A DNA stretch of 14,968 nt from an uncultured Collinsella sp. (GTDB lineage Bacteria; Actinomycetota; Coriobacteriia; Coriobacteriales; Coriobacteriaceae), in assembly GCA_900547855.1 (NCBI GenBank), contig URIK01000031.1, positions 1 through 14,968 of the forward strand. The letters run 5' to 3'. The translations under genes were made by a program, and so were the position numbers. This document shows positions 7,106-14,047 of this stretch, piece by piece. The notes under the pieces were generated by a model that saw nothing but the letters and a program-made list of their open reading frames with translations, had not been told where the DNA came from and ran no database searches. Numbering within the stretch: position 1 is the first letter of the stretch; each line of letters opens with the position of its first letter.

Positions 7106-7136
7106 ATGCGACAAAGGGGCCGTCCCTTTGTCGCAT
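7106..7136. repeat. Intercistronic 13-bp perfect hairpin (REP-like)
   Basis: ATGCGACAAAGGG (7106-7118) and its exact complement (7124-7136) flank a 5-nt loop GCCGT. It lies between the MFS stop and Gfo/Idh start. It lacks a T tract in either direction, so full termination is not expected. It could attenuate or stabilise upstream mRNA. From memory, GACAAAGGG...CCCTTTGTC palindromes recur as REP-like elements in diverse bacteria; copy number in this genome is unknown. Confidence 0.75.
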
Positions 7137-7144
7137 CGGTAAAA

Positions 7145-8401
7145 CTAGGCAGACTTCTTCTTGCTGTCGGAGACCATCATGTAGACGGTGAGCACGACGG
7201 CGATGGCGGCGATCACAATGGCGCCGTAGAAGGACTGCTGGTAGGCGGCGCTGCCGGCCTCGGCGTGATACAGCACGGCGGTGATGGGCTGGCTGATCCA
7301 GGTGGAAGCGGCATAGCCCAAAAACATGATGCCGTAGTTGACACCGATGTTGCTGGTGCCAAAGGCGCCACCGGTGAGCGGCGGGTAGATGACGAGCAGG
7401 GCGCCAAAGCTAAAGCCGAGCAGGGCGAGCGCAACAAAGAACATGGCCTGCGTAAAGCTCATCGACATGATGACGAGTGCGACGATGGTGACGACAAGGC
7501 TGATGAGCAGCGACTTATAGGCGCCGAGCTTGTCGATGATCTGGCCAAAGGACAGACGGCCAACCAGGTTGGCGCAGGTGTTGACGGAGACCACCACACC
7601 GCCGAGGGCGACGGCCGCGGCGCTCGTGGGGTCGGCGAAGAGCTGAACGGCGGCGATGGAGGCAACCTTGCCCACGAGCAGGGTGCCCGCGGTGGCGGCA
7701 AAGGCGAAGGTGACGATGAGGACCCAGAAGCGCGGGGTCTTGACCATCTCGCCCGGGGTGAGGTCGCCGAAGGTGCCGGCATGTGCGCCACCCTTGGGGG
7801 CCTCGAAGCCCTCGGGCAGCCAGCCGGCCTCGGGGGCCTTCAGGAATAGGGCGGAGGCGGCGATCATCACAAAGAAGATGACGCCGAGCGCCTTAAGGGC
7901 GCCAAAGATGCCCAGGCTCGGGATGAGCAGCGAGGCGAGCACCGGGGACAGCACGGCGGGACCGGCGGTCGAAGCGGCCAGGGTGATGCCGGAGGCGAGA
8001 CCCTTCTTGTCGATGAACCACTTTTGACCGGTGGTGAGCGCGGGGTTGTAGCCCAGGCCGTTGCCGATGGCGGCGACGAGCGAGAACCACAGGTAGAACT
8101 GCCACGGCTCGGTGACGGTGCCGGACATGAACCAGCCCATGCCGTAGCACACGGCGGCGGCGATAACGACGTTGCGCGGGCCGATCTTATCGGAGATGCG
8201 GCCGGCGAAGATGCCCGTCACGGCCATGATGGTCTGGAAGACGGGAAAAGCCCAGGTAAGGGCGCTCGACCACTCGGGGTAGACGGCGAGCAGATTCTTG
8301 CTCACGACGGAATACAGCGCGATGGAGCTGATAAAGAACATGGTGACGCACGCGGCGGAAAGCACGACGGCGCGACCCTTGTTGGAGTTGCTGGAAGCCA
8401 T
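7145..8401 (-). CDS. MFS transporter, OFA (oxalate/formate antiporter-like) family
   Basis: 418 aa with about 12 hydrophobic segments, so an inner-membrane secondary transporter. The loop 2-3 MFS motif is clear as GRISDKIGPR (67-76), and a related GRLSFGQIIDKLGAYKS occurs in the second half. YNPALTTGQKWFIDKKGLASG and NIGVNYGIMFLGYA are characteristic of the OFA family, known for oxalate/formate and lactate-type monocarboxylate exchange. The C-terminus is lysine-rich (SDSKKKSA). The SD is weak (AAAGAG at 8406-8411, 4 nt from ATG), which suggests it is read as part of the operon. It lies 66 bp after the SDR gene and 69 bp before the Gfo/Idh gene, implying transport of the substrate or product of the two dehydrogenases. 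The family suggests a small organic acid; that is inference. Confidence 0.9.
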   Translation of the reverse strand: MASSNSNKGRAVVLSAACVTMFFISSIALYSVVSKNLLAVYPEWSSALTWAFPVFQTIMAVTGIFAGRISDKIGPRNVVIAAAVCYGMGWFMSGTVTEPWQFYLWFSLVAAIGNGLGYNPALTTGQKWFIDKKGLASGITLAASTAGPAVLSPVLASLLIPSLGIFGALKALGVIFFVMIAASALFLKAPEAGWLPEGFEAPKGGAHAGTFGDLTPGEMVKTPRFWVLIVTFAFAATAGTLLVGKVASIAAVQLFADPTSAAAVALGGVVVSVNTCANLVGRLSFGQIIDKLGAYKSLLISLVVTIVALVIMSMSFTQAMFFVALALLGFSFGALLVIYPPLTGGAFGTSNIGVNYGIMFLGYAASTWISQPITAVLYHAEAGSAAYQQSFYGAIVIAAIAVVLTVYMMVSDSKKKSA

Positions 8402-8424
8402 TTGACTCTTTCTAATCGATACGG

Positions 8425-8455
8425 GGGAGGAGCGGGCGTGTCCGCGGGGCCTCCC
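8425..8455 (-). other. Two-part hairpin between the SDR and MFS genes
   Basis: GGGAGG (8425-8430) pairs with CCTCCC (8450-8455), and inside them GCGG (8432-8435) pairs with CCGC (8442-8445). No T run follows on the minus strand, so it is more likely an mRNA processing or stability structure than a terminator. Confidence 0.4.
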
Positions 8456-8467
8456 TGTCAGGTTGGT

Positions 8468-9349
8468 TTACTGGTCGGTCGGCTTGGCGACGCCGGACTC
8501 ATCGGACCAGAGCTCGACACCCTTGTTCTTAAGGTAGTTGTCGGCATAGGCGCGACGGCCGCCGGGCTTGGCGGTGAGGTCGCCCATCATATTGGAGAAG
8601 CCGCCATCGACCTTGATGGCGTCGCCGGTGGTAAAGTCCGAGCGCTTGGACGCCAGGAACATGACGGCGTTGGCGATATCGCTGACCTCGCCGATGCGAC
8701 GCGTGGCGATCAGACGGCTGCGGCTCTTTTCGACCTCGGGATCGGCGTAGAAGTTGGCTGACATCGGGGTCTTAACGAAGCAAGGCTCGACGCAGTTGGA
8801 GCGCACGCCGTAGGGGCCCCACTCGGCAGCCAGCATCTTGGACATCATGTTGACGCCCGCCTTGGTGGAGCTGTACACGCCCGAGAACGTCTCGGGGGAG
8901 TGGCTGGCGACGGTCGAGATGTGCACCAGGCGGCCCTGGCCGGCCTTGATCATCTCGCGACCAAAGCGCTGCGAGGTGATGAAGTAGCCGGTGAGGTTGA
9001 CGTTGATGACCTCATTCCAGTCGGAGAGCGGCAGGTCCTCCATGGCGGCGAAGCGCAGGATACCGGCGGTGTTGACGAGGACGTCGACGCGACCGAAGTC
9101 GGCGATGGTGGCGTCGACGGCGGCCTGAACCTCGGCCTCGTCGGTGGCGTTCATCTTGTAACCCTCGGCGTGGATGCCAAACTCGGCAGCGAGGTCGGCG
9201 GCAGCAGCCTTGACCTTCTCCTCGTCCAGGTCGAGCAGGACGACGTTGGCGCCGTTGCGGGCGAACTCGCGGCAAATCTCGACGCCCATACCGCCGAGCG
9301 CGCCAGTCACGGCGCAGACATCGCCCTCGAGCTTAAGCCAATTGCTCAT
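8468..9349 (-). CDS. Short-chain dehydrogenase/reductase (classical SDR)
   Basis: 293 aa, about 40 longer than a standard classical SDR. The extra residues form a charged C-terminal tail after residue 255 (...GGRRAYADNYLKNKGVELWS...). The cofactor motif TGALGGMG is at 15-22. D40 at the end of the second strand favours NAD(H) over NADP(H). NTAG is at 93-96 (usual NNAG), and the catalytic residues are N118, S145, Y159 and K163 (VYSSTKAG). Residues KVDGGFSNM near the C-terminus match the usual SDR strand and loop. The SD AAGGGA is 7 nt before the ATG. It is the first gene of the operon, divergent from lysR, so it probably catalyses the first oxidation, with the Gfo/Idh enzyme acting on a related hydroxyl. 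The substrate is unassigned. Confidence 0.92.
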   Translation of the reverse strand: MSNWLKLEGDVCAVTGALGGMGVEICREFARNGANVVLLDLDEEKVKAAAADLAAEFGIHAEGYKMNATDEAEVQAAVDATIADFGRVDVLVNTAGILRFAAMEDLPLSDWNEVINVNLTGYFITSQRFGREMIKAGQGRLVHISTVASHSPETFSGVYSSTKAGVNMMSKMLAAEWGPYGVRSNCVEPCFVKTPMSANFYADPEVEKSRSRLIATRRIGEVSDIANAVMFLASKRSDFTTGDAIKVDGGFSNMMGDLTAKPGGRRAYADNYLKNKGVELWSDESGVAKPTDQ

Positions 9350-9375
9350 AGGAACTTCCCTTCTTGTGCCTCCCG

Positions 9376-9402
9376 GTGGGTCGCTCCCATTAACCGACCC
9401 AC
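9376..9402 (-). promoter_or_regulatory. 8-bp inverted repeat in the SDR mRNA leader
   Basis: GTGGGTCG (9376-9383) and its exact complement (9395-9402) with an 11-nt loop lie between the predicted promoter and the SDR start codon, so the RNA leader would fold here. It could instead be a second, downstream operator. No T run follows. Confidence 0.45.
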
Positions 9403-9418
9403 GTGGTTTTCGCTGGTT

Positions 9419-9452
9419 ATCGTATGCTTTGCATTTGCGCAGGTGAATTGCA
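9419..9452 (-). promoter_or_regulatory. SDR operon promoter with overlapping LysR-type operator candidate
   Basis: On the minus strand TTCACC (9442-9447) and TACGAT (9419-9424) are separated by exactly 17 bp and fit a sigma-70 promoter. The -35 lies inside an imperfect dyad, TGCATTT-N9-AATTGCA (9430-9436/9446-9452, one mismatch), which contains ATT-N10-AAT as in the T-N11-A sites of LysR proteins. Binding there could repress or activate the operon. All calls are by eye. Confidence 0.5.
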
Positions 9453-9482
9453 TATTTGTTAGAATGGCGTTAACCGTAGGTT

Positions 9483-9515
9483 TATACTGTGCGATGCAGT
9501 TTTTTCTCAATTGAG
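9483..9515 (+). promoter_or_regulatory. Candidate lysR promoter region with 10-bp palindrome
   Basis: TATACT at 9483-9488 is a good -10 about 95 bp before the lysR start; TTAGAA lies 18 bp upstream as a weak -35. Just downstream is the perfect palindrome CTCAATTGAG (9506-9515), placed where an autoregulatory site could act. Confidence 0.35.
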
Positions 9516-9582
9516 CGCGTGACCTGCCAAAACGACCCCCTTCGGCAGTTCATTGCCATGCGTCTGGAAACGGGAGATTGAC

Positions 9583-10461
9583 GTGTACGATCGACGACTC
9601 GAGGCCATATCGGCCGCCGCGGAGCTGGGAAGCTTCTCGCGCGCGGCGGCAAAATTGCGCGTGTCGACTCCGGCGCTCGTCAAGCAGGTGTCGGGCTTCG
9701 AGGCCGAGTTTGGTATCACGTTGTTCGAGCGCTCGCATTCGGGTGTTAAGGTGACGCCGGCGGGCGCTCTGCTGGTGGACGACGCGCGCTCGATCATGCG
9801 GCAGTCCGAGGACGCGCTGCGCCGCGCCCGACGCGCGGCGGGCGATGGCGGTGCCGTGCGTCTGGGTGTGTCGATGATGTGCCCGGGGCGCCAAACGCTT
9901 TCGATGTGGACGGGCATCCACGATCTGGAGCCGTCGCTGCGATTTGAGATTGTGCCGGTAAGCGACCTCTACGACGAGCGCGAGACAGTCATGCGCAGCT
10001 TGGGCCGCGAGGTCGATGTGGTGCAGTCGAGTTTTTCGACCCCGCGCTGGGGTGACGCCTGCCAAAAGCTCCGCATTGTCAACGTGCCGTTTTATATCGA
10101 CCTGCCGCGCACGAGCCCGCTGGCGCGCAAGAATCGCATTACGGTCGCCGACTTGGAGGGTATGCGTCTGCGCGTGCTCCGCCACGGCAACGACGCTATG
10201 GACAGCCTGCGTATCGATCTTTTGGCAGACGGCGGCGTGGACGTGATCGATGTGGATAGCTTCGACTTTGCGCTCTTTAACGAGGCGGAGGAAAAGGGCG
10301 ACGCGGTGCTCACCTGCGGGGCGTGGTCGGGGGTGCACCCGGCCTTTGTGGGCGTGCCGTTCCTATGCGGTCGCGAGGTGCCGGTCTTTCTGCACTACCC
10401 GCTCGAGCCCACCCTCCAAGTCCAAAAATTCGTCAACGCCATGGCCCAACTCCTCAACTAG
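9583..10461 (+). CDS. LysR-family transcriptional regulator
   Basis: 292 aa, standard LysR length. An N-terminal winged HTH covers 1-60 (RRLEAISAAAELGSFSRAAA, then LRVSTPALVKQV and the wing ITLFERSHSGVKVTPAG). A linker helix covers about 61-90, and a periplasmic-binding-protein-like effector domain fills the rest. GTG at 9583 was chosen because GGGAG lies 6 nt upstream and the first residues YDRRLEAI match where LysR proteins usually begin; a TTG at 9553 in the same frame has no SD. It is divergent from the SDR operon across a 233-bp shared region that carries the candidate operator, so it very likely controls that operon. The effector is probably the transported compound or a product of it. 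It is convergent with the cyclase gene 42 bp downstream, where a T6 run follows a weak stem near 10474. Confidence 0.93.
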   Translation: MYDRRLEAISAAAELGSFSRAAAKLRVSTPALVKQVSGFEAEFGITLFERSHSGVKVTPAGALLVDDARSIMRQSEDALRRARRAAGDGGAVRLGVSMMCPGRQTLSMWTGIHDLEPSLRFEIVPVSDLYDERETVMRSLGREVDVVQSSFSTPRWGDACQKLRIVNVPFYIDLPRTSPLARKNRITVADLEGMRLRVLRHGNDAMDSLRIDLLADGGVDVIDVDSFDFALFNEAEEKGDAVLTCGAWSGVHPAFVGVPFLCGREVPVFLHYPLEPTLQVQKFVNAMAQLLN

Positions 10462-10503
10462 CTCATTTGAGACGGGCTTTTTTAGCTGTCCTCTGCTACA
10501 AGA

Positions 10504-11043
10504 TTACCGCTCCTCGCGTTGCAGCCCGGCTGCCTCAGCTGCCTTTACGCGGTTCTTATCGACGTACATGTTCTTGTCGGCCTGGGAAAAGAGCTCGCGC
10601 ATCGTAGGCGGTTCATCAAAATCACTGGAAAGCGCATAGCCCACCGCATAGCTGATAGGCATGTCGGGGTGAGCCTCGGAATACTCGTTCACGTTCGCAC
10701 GAACCCGAGCGAGACAGGACTCCACGGCAGCCCGATCGGCATCCCACAGCACCGCGATAAACTCATCGCCGCCGTCGCGGCCCACAAAGCACGTCTCGGA
10801 CGCCATACTTCCCAGTTGCCGGGCAAAAGAACGGATGTATTCGTCGCCCTTCTCGTGGCCGAAGCTGTTATTGACCGTATGCAGATTGTTAAGGTCGAAG
10901 ACGCACACCGCAACGGGCGCCTCCGCGGAGACAGGCTGCTCCTGCCCCAAGACCTCCTCGCACTTGTTCTTGTTGGGCAGTCCTGTGGCTTCGTCGAGAT
11001 AGACTTTGTTCTGCAGTTCGCGATTGAGCGCGGCAGTTCGCAC
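10504..11043 (-). CDS. GGDEF (diguanylate cyclase) half of the split gene
   Basis: The longest start after the stop is GTG at 11043, but there is no SD in front of it, so translation would need reinitiation or readthrough. GLPNKNK is the usual entry to the GGDEF domain. The metal and substrate segment FDLNNLHTVNNSFGH (49-63 of this piece) is typical. The active-site loop is an exact GGDEF (91-95). No RxxD inhibitory site is visible five residues upstream, so product feedback is not expected. This domain makes cyclic di-GMP from two GTP at the cytoplasmic side of the membrane. As a soluble fragment it might retain some activity if expressed, since dimerisation would no longer be set by the sensor. 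Coding quality is intact. Convergent with lysR. Confidence 0.7.
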   Translation of the reverse strand: MRTAALNRELQNKVYLDEATGLPNKNKCEEVLGQEQPVSAEAPVAVCVFDLNNLHTVNNSFGHEKGDEYIRSFARQLGSMASETCFVGRDGGDEFIAVLWDADRAAVESCLARVRANVNEYSEAHPDMPISYAVGYALSSDFDEPPTMRELFSQADKNMYVDKNRVKAAEAAGLQREER

Positions 11044-11055
11044 CGCGCGAACAAG

Positions 11056-11595
11056 TTAGACCGCAAAGGTCGCCACCAAGCCCATGATGTCGATGATCAC
11101 CAGGCCCTCGAGATAGTTGAGCGCCGACGCCTTCTCCTGAGAGTAGTCCTCTGCGAGTCGCGTAGCATCGTCGCAAATGCCAAAGAACTCCTCGCTCATG
11201 GAGATGATGTCGGTGTTCTCATAGCCGACTTCGCGCACGCGGATGATCTCGACGCAAAGCTCATCAAAATAATTTGCAAGCTCGGTCATTTTTACCTGAT
11301 ACTCATCGTCGTCGAGACGGACGAGGTTGAGGTCGTCACTTCCGTAACGCAAACCGTTGATGTATGAATCCACGGCTTTGAGCAGGTCATCTTGAGGCTG
11401 GCCCGCATCCTCGAGCTTAACGATTCGCTGCGTGGTACCGCGCACCAGACCGGCGTAGTTGACCACACGCGCCGTGCCCTGGATATCGGAGACGAGCAGC
11501 ATAACATTGATGAAGAAGAAGATGAGAACTGCCGTGAGCACCATCATGAGCAGGCGCACCGCCTGGCCGGCCTTCTTGGCGACAGAAGTATTCAC
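11056..11595 (-). CDS. Membrane sensor half of the split diguanylate cyclase
   Basis: 179 aa ending at the in-frame TAA. Start is GTG at 11595 with SD AGGGGAG 7 nt upstream. A first TM helix covers about 14-36 after a short basic N-terminus. The extracytoplasmic part (about 37-160) is predicted helical. It contains YAGLVRGTTQRIVKLE (47-62), which resembles the PilJ/nitrate-sensor type of helical bundle found in chemoreceptors and cyclases. The second TM helix starts near 163 (LEGLVIIDIMGLVATFAV) and is cut at 179, so it may be too short to cross the membrane properly. Alone it could only be a sensor fragment without output. The ligand is unknown. Confidence 0.7.
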   Translation of the reverse strand: MNTSVAKKAGQAVRLLMMVLTAVLIFFFINVMLLVSDIQGTARVVNYAGLVRGTTQRIVKLEDAGQPQDDLLKAVDSYINGLRYGSDDLNLVRLDDDEYQVKMTELANYFDELCVEIIRVREVGYENTDIISMSEEFFGICDDATRLAEDYSQEKASALNYLEGLVIIDIMGLVATFAV

Positions 11596-11609
11596 AAGTT
11601 CACTCCCCT

Positions 11610-11785
11610 AAATGACAAAAGAACAGGTAGCACGCAGTGTGCTGAAATTCATGGGTGGTTAACTCTACCATATGGGCCAGCAGCCTCAAACTGCAGCAGA
11701 CGCTCGTCCAAATTGGCGTGACGCTTGCCTTGTTGTTCTTGACCTGGCCGCGCTATCGGACATGCTTCTGGTCTTGGATCACCAT
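11610..11785. other. Non-coding stretch upstream of the cyclase, few features seen
   Basis: No coding signal that I trust. A small dyad AGCAC-N5-GTGCT lies near 11630, and on the minus strand TTGAGG-N16-TAGAGT (ending near 11668) is a possible cyclase promoter. Nothing else stands out. The rest of the 532-bp gap (11596-12127) is described in the entries that follow. Confidence 0.4.
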
Positions 11786-11956
11786 GGGAAAGCTCATCCC
11801 GTTTTGTGCGTCTAGAGTGGGATGCGGCTTCCCAAAGGTGCCGTTAGGGGAAATCACATCCCGGTTTACTCCCTTGAAATGGGATGCCGTTTCCCGGAGG
11901 GGTCCAGCGGGAAACGGCATCCCATTTTGGGCCCGAAAAGTGGGATACGGTTTCCG
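11786..11956. repeat. Array of six alternately oriented 15-bp motifs
   Basis: The motif is GGGATGCCGTTTCCC or close variants. Copies: 11786-11800 (reverse), 11819-11833 (forward), 11848-11862 (reverse), 11881-11895 (forward), 11909-11923 (reverse), 11942-11956 (forward). The spacers inside each reverse-forward pair are exactly 18 nt in all three cases; those between pairs are 14 and 13 nt. The repeating period is thus about 61-62 bp. The 4th and 5th copies form a perfect 17-bp-arm hairpin (11879-11895/11909-11925); the other pairs match at about 12 of 15. Outer bases GGGAT and TTCC are the best conserved and the centre varies. It lies 190 bp upstream of the cyclase gene. Confidence 0.75.
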
Positions 11957-11965
11957 GCCGGCATG

Positions 11966-12003
11966 AAAAAAGCCTCCGCAGCTCGTGTGGCTGCGGAGGC
12001 TTT
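11966..12003 (-). terminator. Terminator of the ABC exporter operon
   Basis: Stem AAAGCCTCCGCAG (11969-11981) pairs with its exact complement (11991-12003) across a 9-nt loop. On the minus strand it is followed by six T (11966-11971, partly in the stem), the standard intrinsic terminator form. On the plus strand only TTTATT follows. The terminator ends ABC transcripts about 125 bp after the stop codon. Confidence 0.85.
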
Positions 12004-12034
12004 ATTCGTTGCGGCGCATTGTGTTTGGGTCGTT

Positions 12035-12116
12035 GAGATGAGTCGATTTGCCCCGAAAGAGGAGGGCATTGACCTTAGGGTCATGCCCGACGAATGAGCG
12101 GCAAATCGGCCATCTC
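12035..12116. other. Nested long dyad in the ABC 3' untranslated region
   Basis: Outer arms: GAGATG (12035-12040) plus CGATTTGCC (12044-12052) pair with GGCAAATCG (12100-12108) plus CATCTC (12111-12116). Inner stem: GGGCAT (12064-12069) with ATGCCC (12083-12088), and GACC (12071-12074) with GGTC (12079-12082). The whole would fold as a long rod about 80 nt in length, just upstream of the terminator on the minus transcript. It could be an mRNA 3' stabiliser, a small RNA or a palindromic element. Confidence 0.5.
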
Positions 12117-12127
12117 GGCGAGCCGAA

Positions 12128-14047
12128 CTACTCCAGCTCAAACGCTCCGGTATAGAGCTGGTAGTAATACCCGCGCTTGGCAATCAGCTCGTCGTGGTTG
12201 CCGCGCTCGATGATGCGGCCGTGGTCCAGACAGATGATCGCGTCGGAGTTGCGCACGGTGGACAGGCGGTGCGCGATGACAAACGTCGTGCGGCCTTCCA
12301 TGAGCTTGTCCATGCCGGCCTGCACGATAGCCTCGGTGCGGGTGTCGATGGAGCTCGTGGCCTCGTCCAGAATCATCGCCGGCGGATCGGCGACGGCGGC
12401 GCGTGCGATCGAAATCAGCTGGCGCTGGCCCTGCGACAGCTGCGCGCCGTTGCCGGTGAGCATGGTGTCGTAGCCGTCGGGCAGGCGGGTGATAAAGTCG
12501 TCCGCGCCCGCGAGCTTAGCCGCCTTGATGCACTCCTCGTCGGTGGCATCCAGATTGCCGTAGCGGATGTTATCCATCACGGTGCCGGTGAACAGGTTCA
12601 CGTCCTGCAGCACCACGCCCAGCGAGCGGCGCAGATCTGCCTTGCGGATCTTGTTGACGTTGATGCCGTCGTAGCGGATCTTGCCGTCGGCGATGTCATA
12701 GAAGCGGTTAATGAGGTTGGTGATGGTCGTCTTGCCGGCACCGGTGGCGCCGACAAACGCGACCTTCTGGCCCGGCTTGGCAAACACAGACACGCCGTGC
12801 AGCACCTCGTGGTCGGGCGTGTAGCCAAAGTCGACGTTGTCCATGACCAGGTCGCCGCGCAGCGGCACGTACTCGATCTCGCCGGTTGCGCGGTGCGGAT
12901 GTTTCCACGCCCACATGCCGGTGTGGTGGTCGGCCTCCTCGAGCTGCCAGGTGTCGGGGTTCACCTGAGCGTTGACGAGCGTCACATAGCCTTCGTCGGC
13001 TTCGGGCTCCTCGTCGATGAGCTCAAAGATACGGTCGGCGCCGGCGAGGCCCATGACCACGGCGTTGATCTGCTGCGAGATCTGGCCGATCTGTCCGCAG
13101 AACTGCTTGGTCATGTTGAGGAACGGCACCACGACGGCGATGGACAGCGCCATGCCCGAGATGCTCAGGTTGGGCACGCCCAGCGCCAGGAAAATGCCGC
13201 CTGCCAGTGCGACCAGCACGTAGAGCAGGTTGCCCAGGTTCATAAGGATAGGCATGAGGATGTTGGCGTACATGTTGGCCTTCTGCGAGACCTCGAAGAG
13301 CTTTTCGTTGCGCTCGTCAAAATCGGCCTCGGCGGCAGACTCGTGGCAGAATGCCTTGACGACCTTCTGACCGTTCATGACTTCCTCGATATGGCCCTCG
13401 ACAACGCCGAGCTCGGTCTGCTGCGCAATAAAGAAGCGCGCGGAGTTGGAGCCGAGCAGCTTGGTCATAAAGGTCATAAAGGCGACGCCTGCCACAATGA
13501 CCAGGCACATCCAAACGCTGTAGTACAGCATGATAAAGAACACCGTGACGATGACGATGGTCGTCATGAGCAGGTTGGGCAGCGACTGGCTGATCATCTG
13601 GCGCAGCGTGTCGATGTCGTTGGTGTAGTGGCTCATGATGTCGCCGCGCTGGTGCGTGTCGAAGTAGCGAATCGGCAGGTCCTGCATGCGGTTGAACATC
13701 TTCTCGCGAAGCTTCTCGAGCGAGCCCTGCGTGACGATGGCCATGGCGCGGTTCCAGAACAGCGAGGACAGGATGCCGACGCCGTAGATGCAGGCGAGGG
13801 TGGTCACGAGCTGTGCGATCTTGGGCTGTGCAGCTTCCCAATCGCCCGACTGCCACGATTCGCTAATAATCTGCAGGGCGCTCTGAAGGAAGGTCGCGCC
13901 GATGGAGTTGATGATGGCGCAGAGCACCACGCCGACGACGACGAGGGGCAAAAGCACGGGGTAGAAGCCAAAGAGCGTCTTGATGAGGCGCGACATGGTG
14001 CCGCCCTTGCGGTTGAGCGCGCGCTCGGCGGTCGTTGCCTTACTCAT
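12128..14047 (-). CDS. ABC exporter subunit, consensus nucleotide-binding domain (heterodimer partner 2)
   Basis: 639 aa: a six-helix transmembrane domain (about 20-335) fused to an ATPase domain (about 395-639), the ABCB-type exporter half. Motifs: A-loop Y409, Walker A GATGAGKTT (433-441), Q481, signature LSQGQ (537-541), Walker B MILDE with catalytic E562, and switch H593 (VIAHRLST). All catalytic residues are consensus. Between the domains is an unusual 40-residue insertion (about 358-397, with W, H and P residues such as HHTGMWAWKHPH). ATG at 14047 overlaps the upstream subunit stop as ATGAGTAA. AAGGAGG lies 8 nt upstream, so translation is coupled; the frame remains open to 14245 but that extension is just an antisense-like artefact over the upstream gene. 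The substrate could be a drug, lipid or peptide. Confidence 0.92.
   Translation of the reverse strand: MSKATTAERALNRKGGTMSRLIKTLFGFYPVLLPLVVVGVVLCAIINSIGATFLQSALQIISESWQSGDWEAAQPKIAQLVTTLACIYGVGILSSLFWNRAMAIVTQGSLEKLREKMFNRMQDLPIRYFDTHQRGDIMSHYTNDIDTLRQMISQSLPNLLMTTIVIVTVFFIMLYYSVWMCLVIVAGVAFMTFMTKLLGSNSARFFIAQQTELGVVEGHIEEVMNGQKVVKAFCHESAAEADFDERNEKLFEVSQKANMYANILMPILMNLGNLLYVLVALAGGIFLALGVPNLSISGMALSIAVVVPFLNMTKQFCGQIGQISQQINAVVMGLAGADRIFELIDEEPEADEGYVTLVNAQVNPDTWQLEEADHHTGMWAWKHPHRATGEIEYVPLRGDLVMDNVDFGYTPDHEVLHGVSVFAKPGQKVAFVGATGAGKTTITNLINRFYDIADGKIRYDGINVNKIRKADLRRSLGVVLQDVNLFTGTVMDNIRYGNLDATDEECIKAAKLAGADDFITRLPDGYDTMLTGNGAQLSQGQRQLISIARAAVADPPAMILDEATSSIDTRTEAIVQAGMDKLMEGRTTFVIAHRLSTVRNSDAIICLDHGRIIERGNHDELIAKRGYYYQLYTGAFELE

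Larger units (their letters stand above)
10504..11595 (-). pseudogene. Membrane diguanylate cyclase gene split by an in-frame TAA
   Basis: Positions 11595 to 10504 are one reading frame of 364 codons with a single TAA at 11056-11058 (codon 180). Ignoring that stop gives an ordinary layout: TM helix, extracytoplasmic helical sensor, second TM helix, linker, GGDEF domain. The stop falls inside the second TM helix. The reading frame and all domain motifs are otherwise intact, which suggests a recent nonsense change or a sequencing error. Confidence 0.75.

Noticed and set aside
5888..7849. Plus-strand open frame of 653 codons opposite the Gfo/Idh and MFS genes
   Set aside because: Runs antisense across two real genes and a terminator; the protein is a Gly/His/Asp-rich mirror of the minus-strand codons.
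10462..10503. Strong terminator between lysR and the cyclase gene
   Set aside because: A T6 run is present but only a 5-bp stem (CTCAA/TTGAG) set back by six bases could be found.
11786..11956. CRISPR-like array
   Set aside because: Repeats are only 15 bp, diverged, and alternate in orientation; spacers of 13-18 nt are too short, and no cas gene is near.
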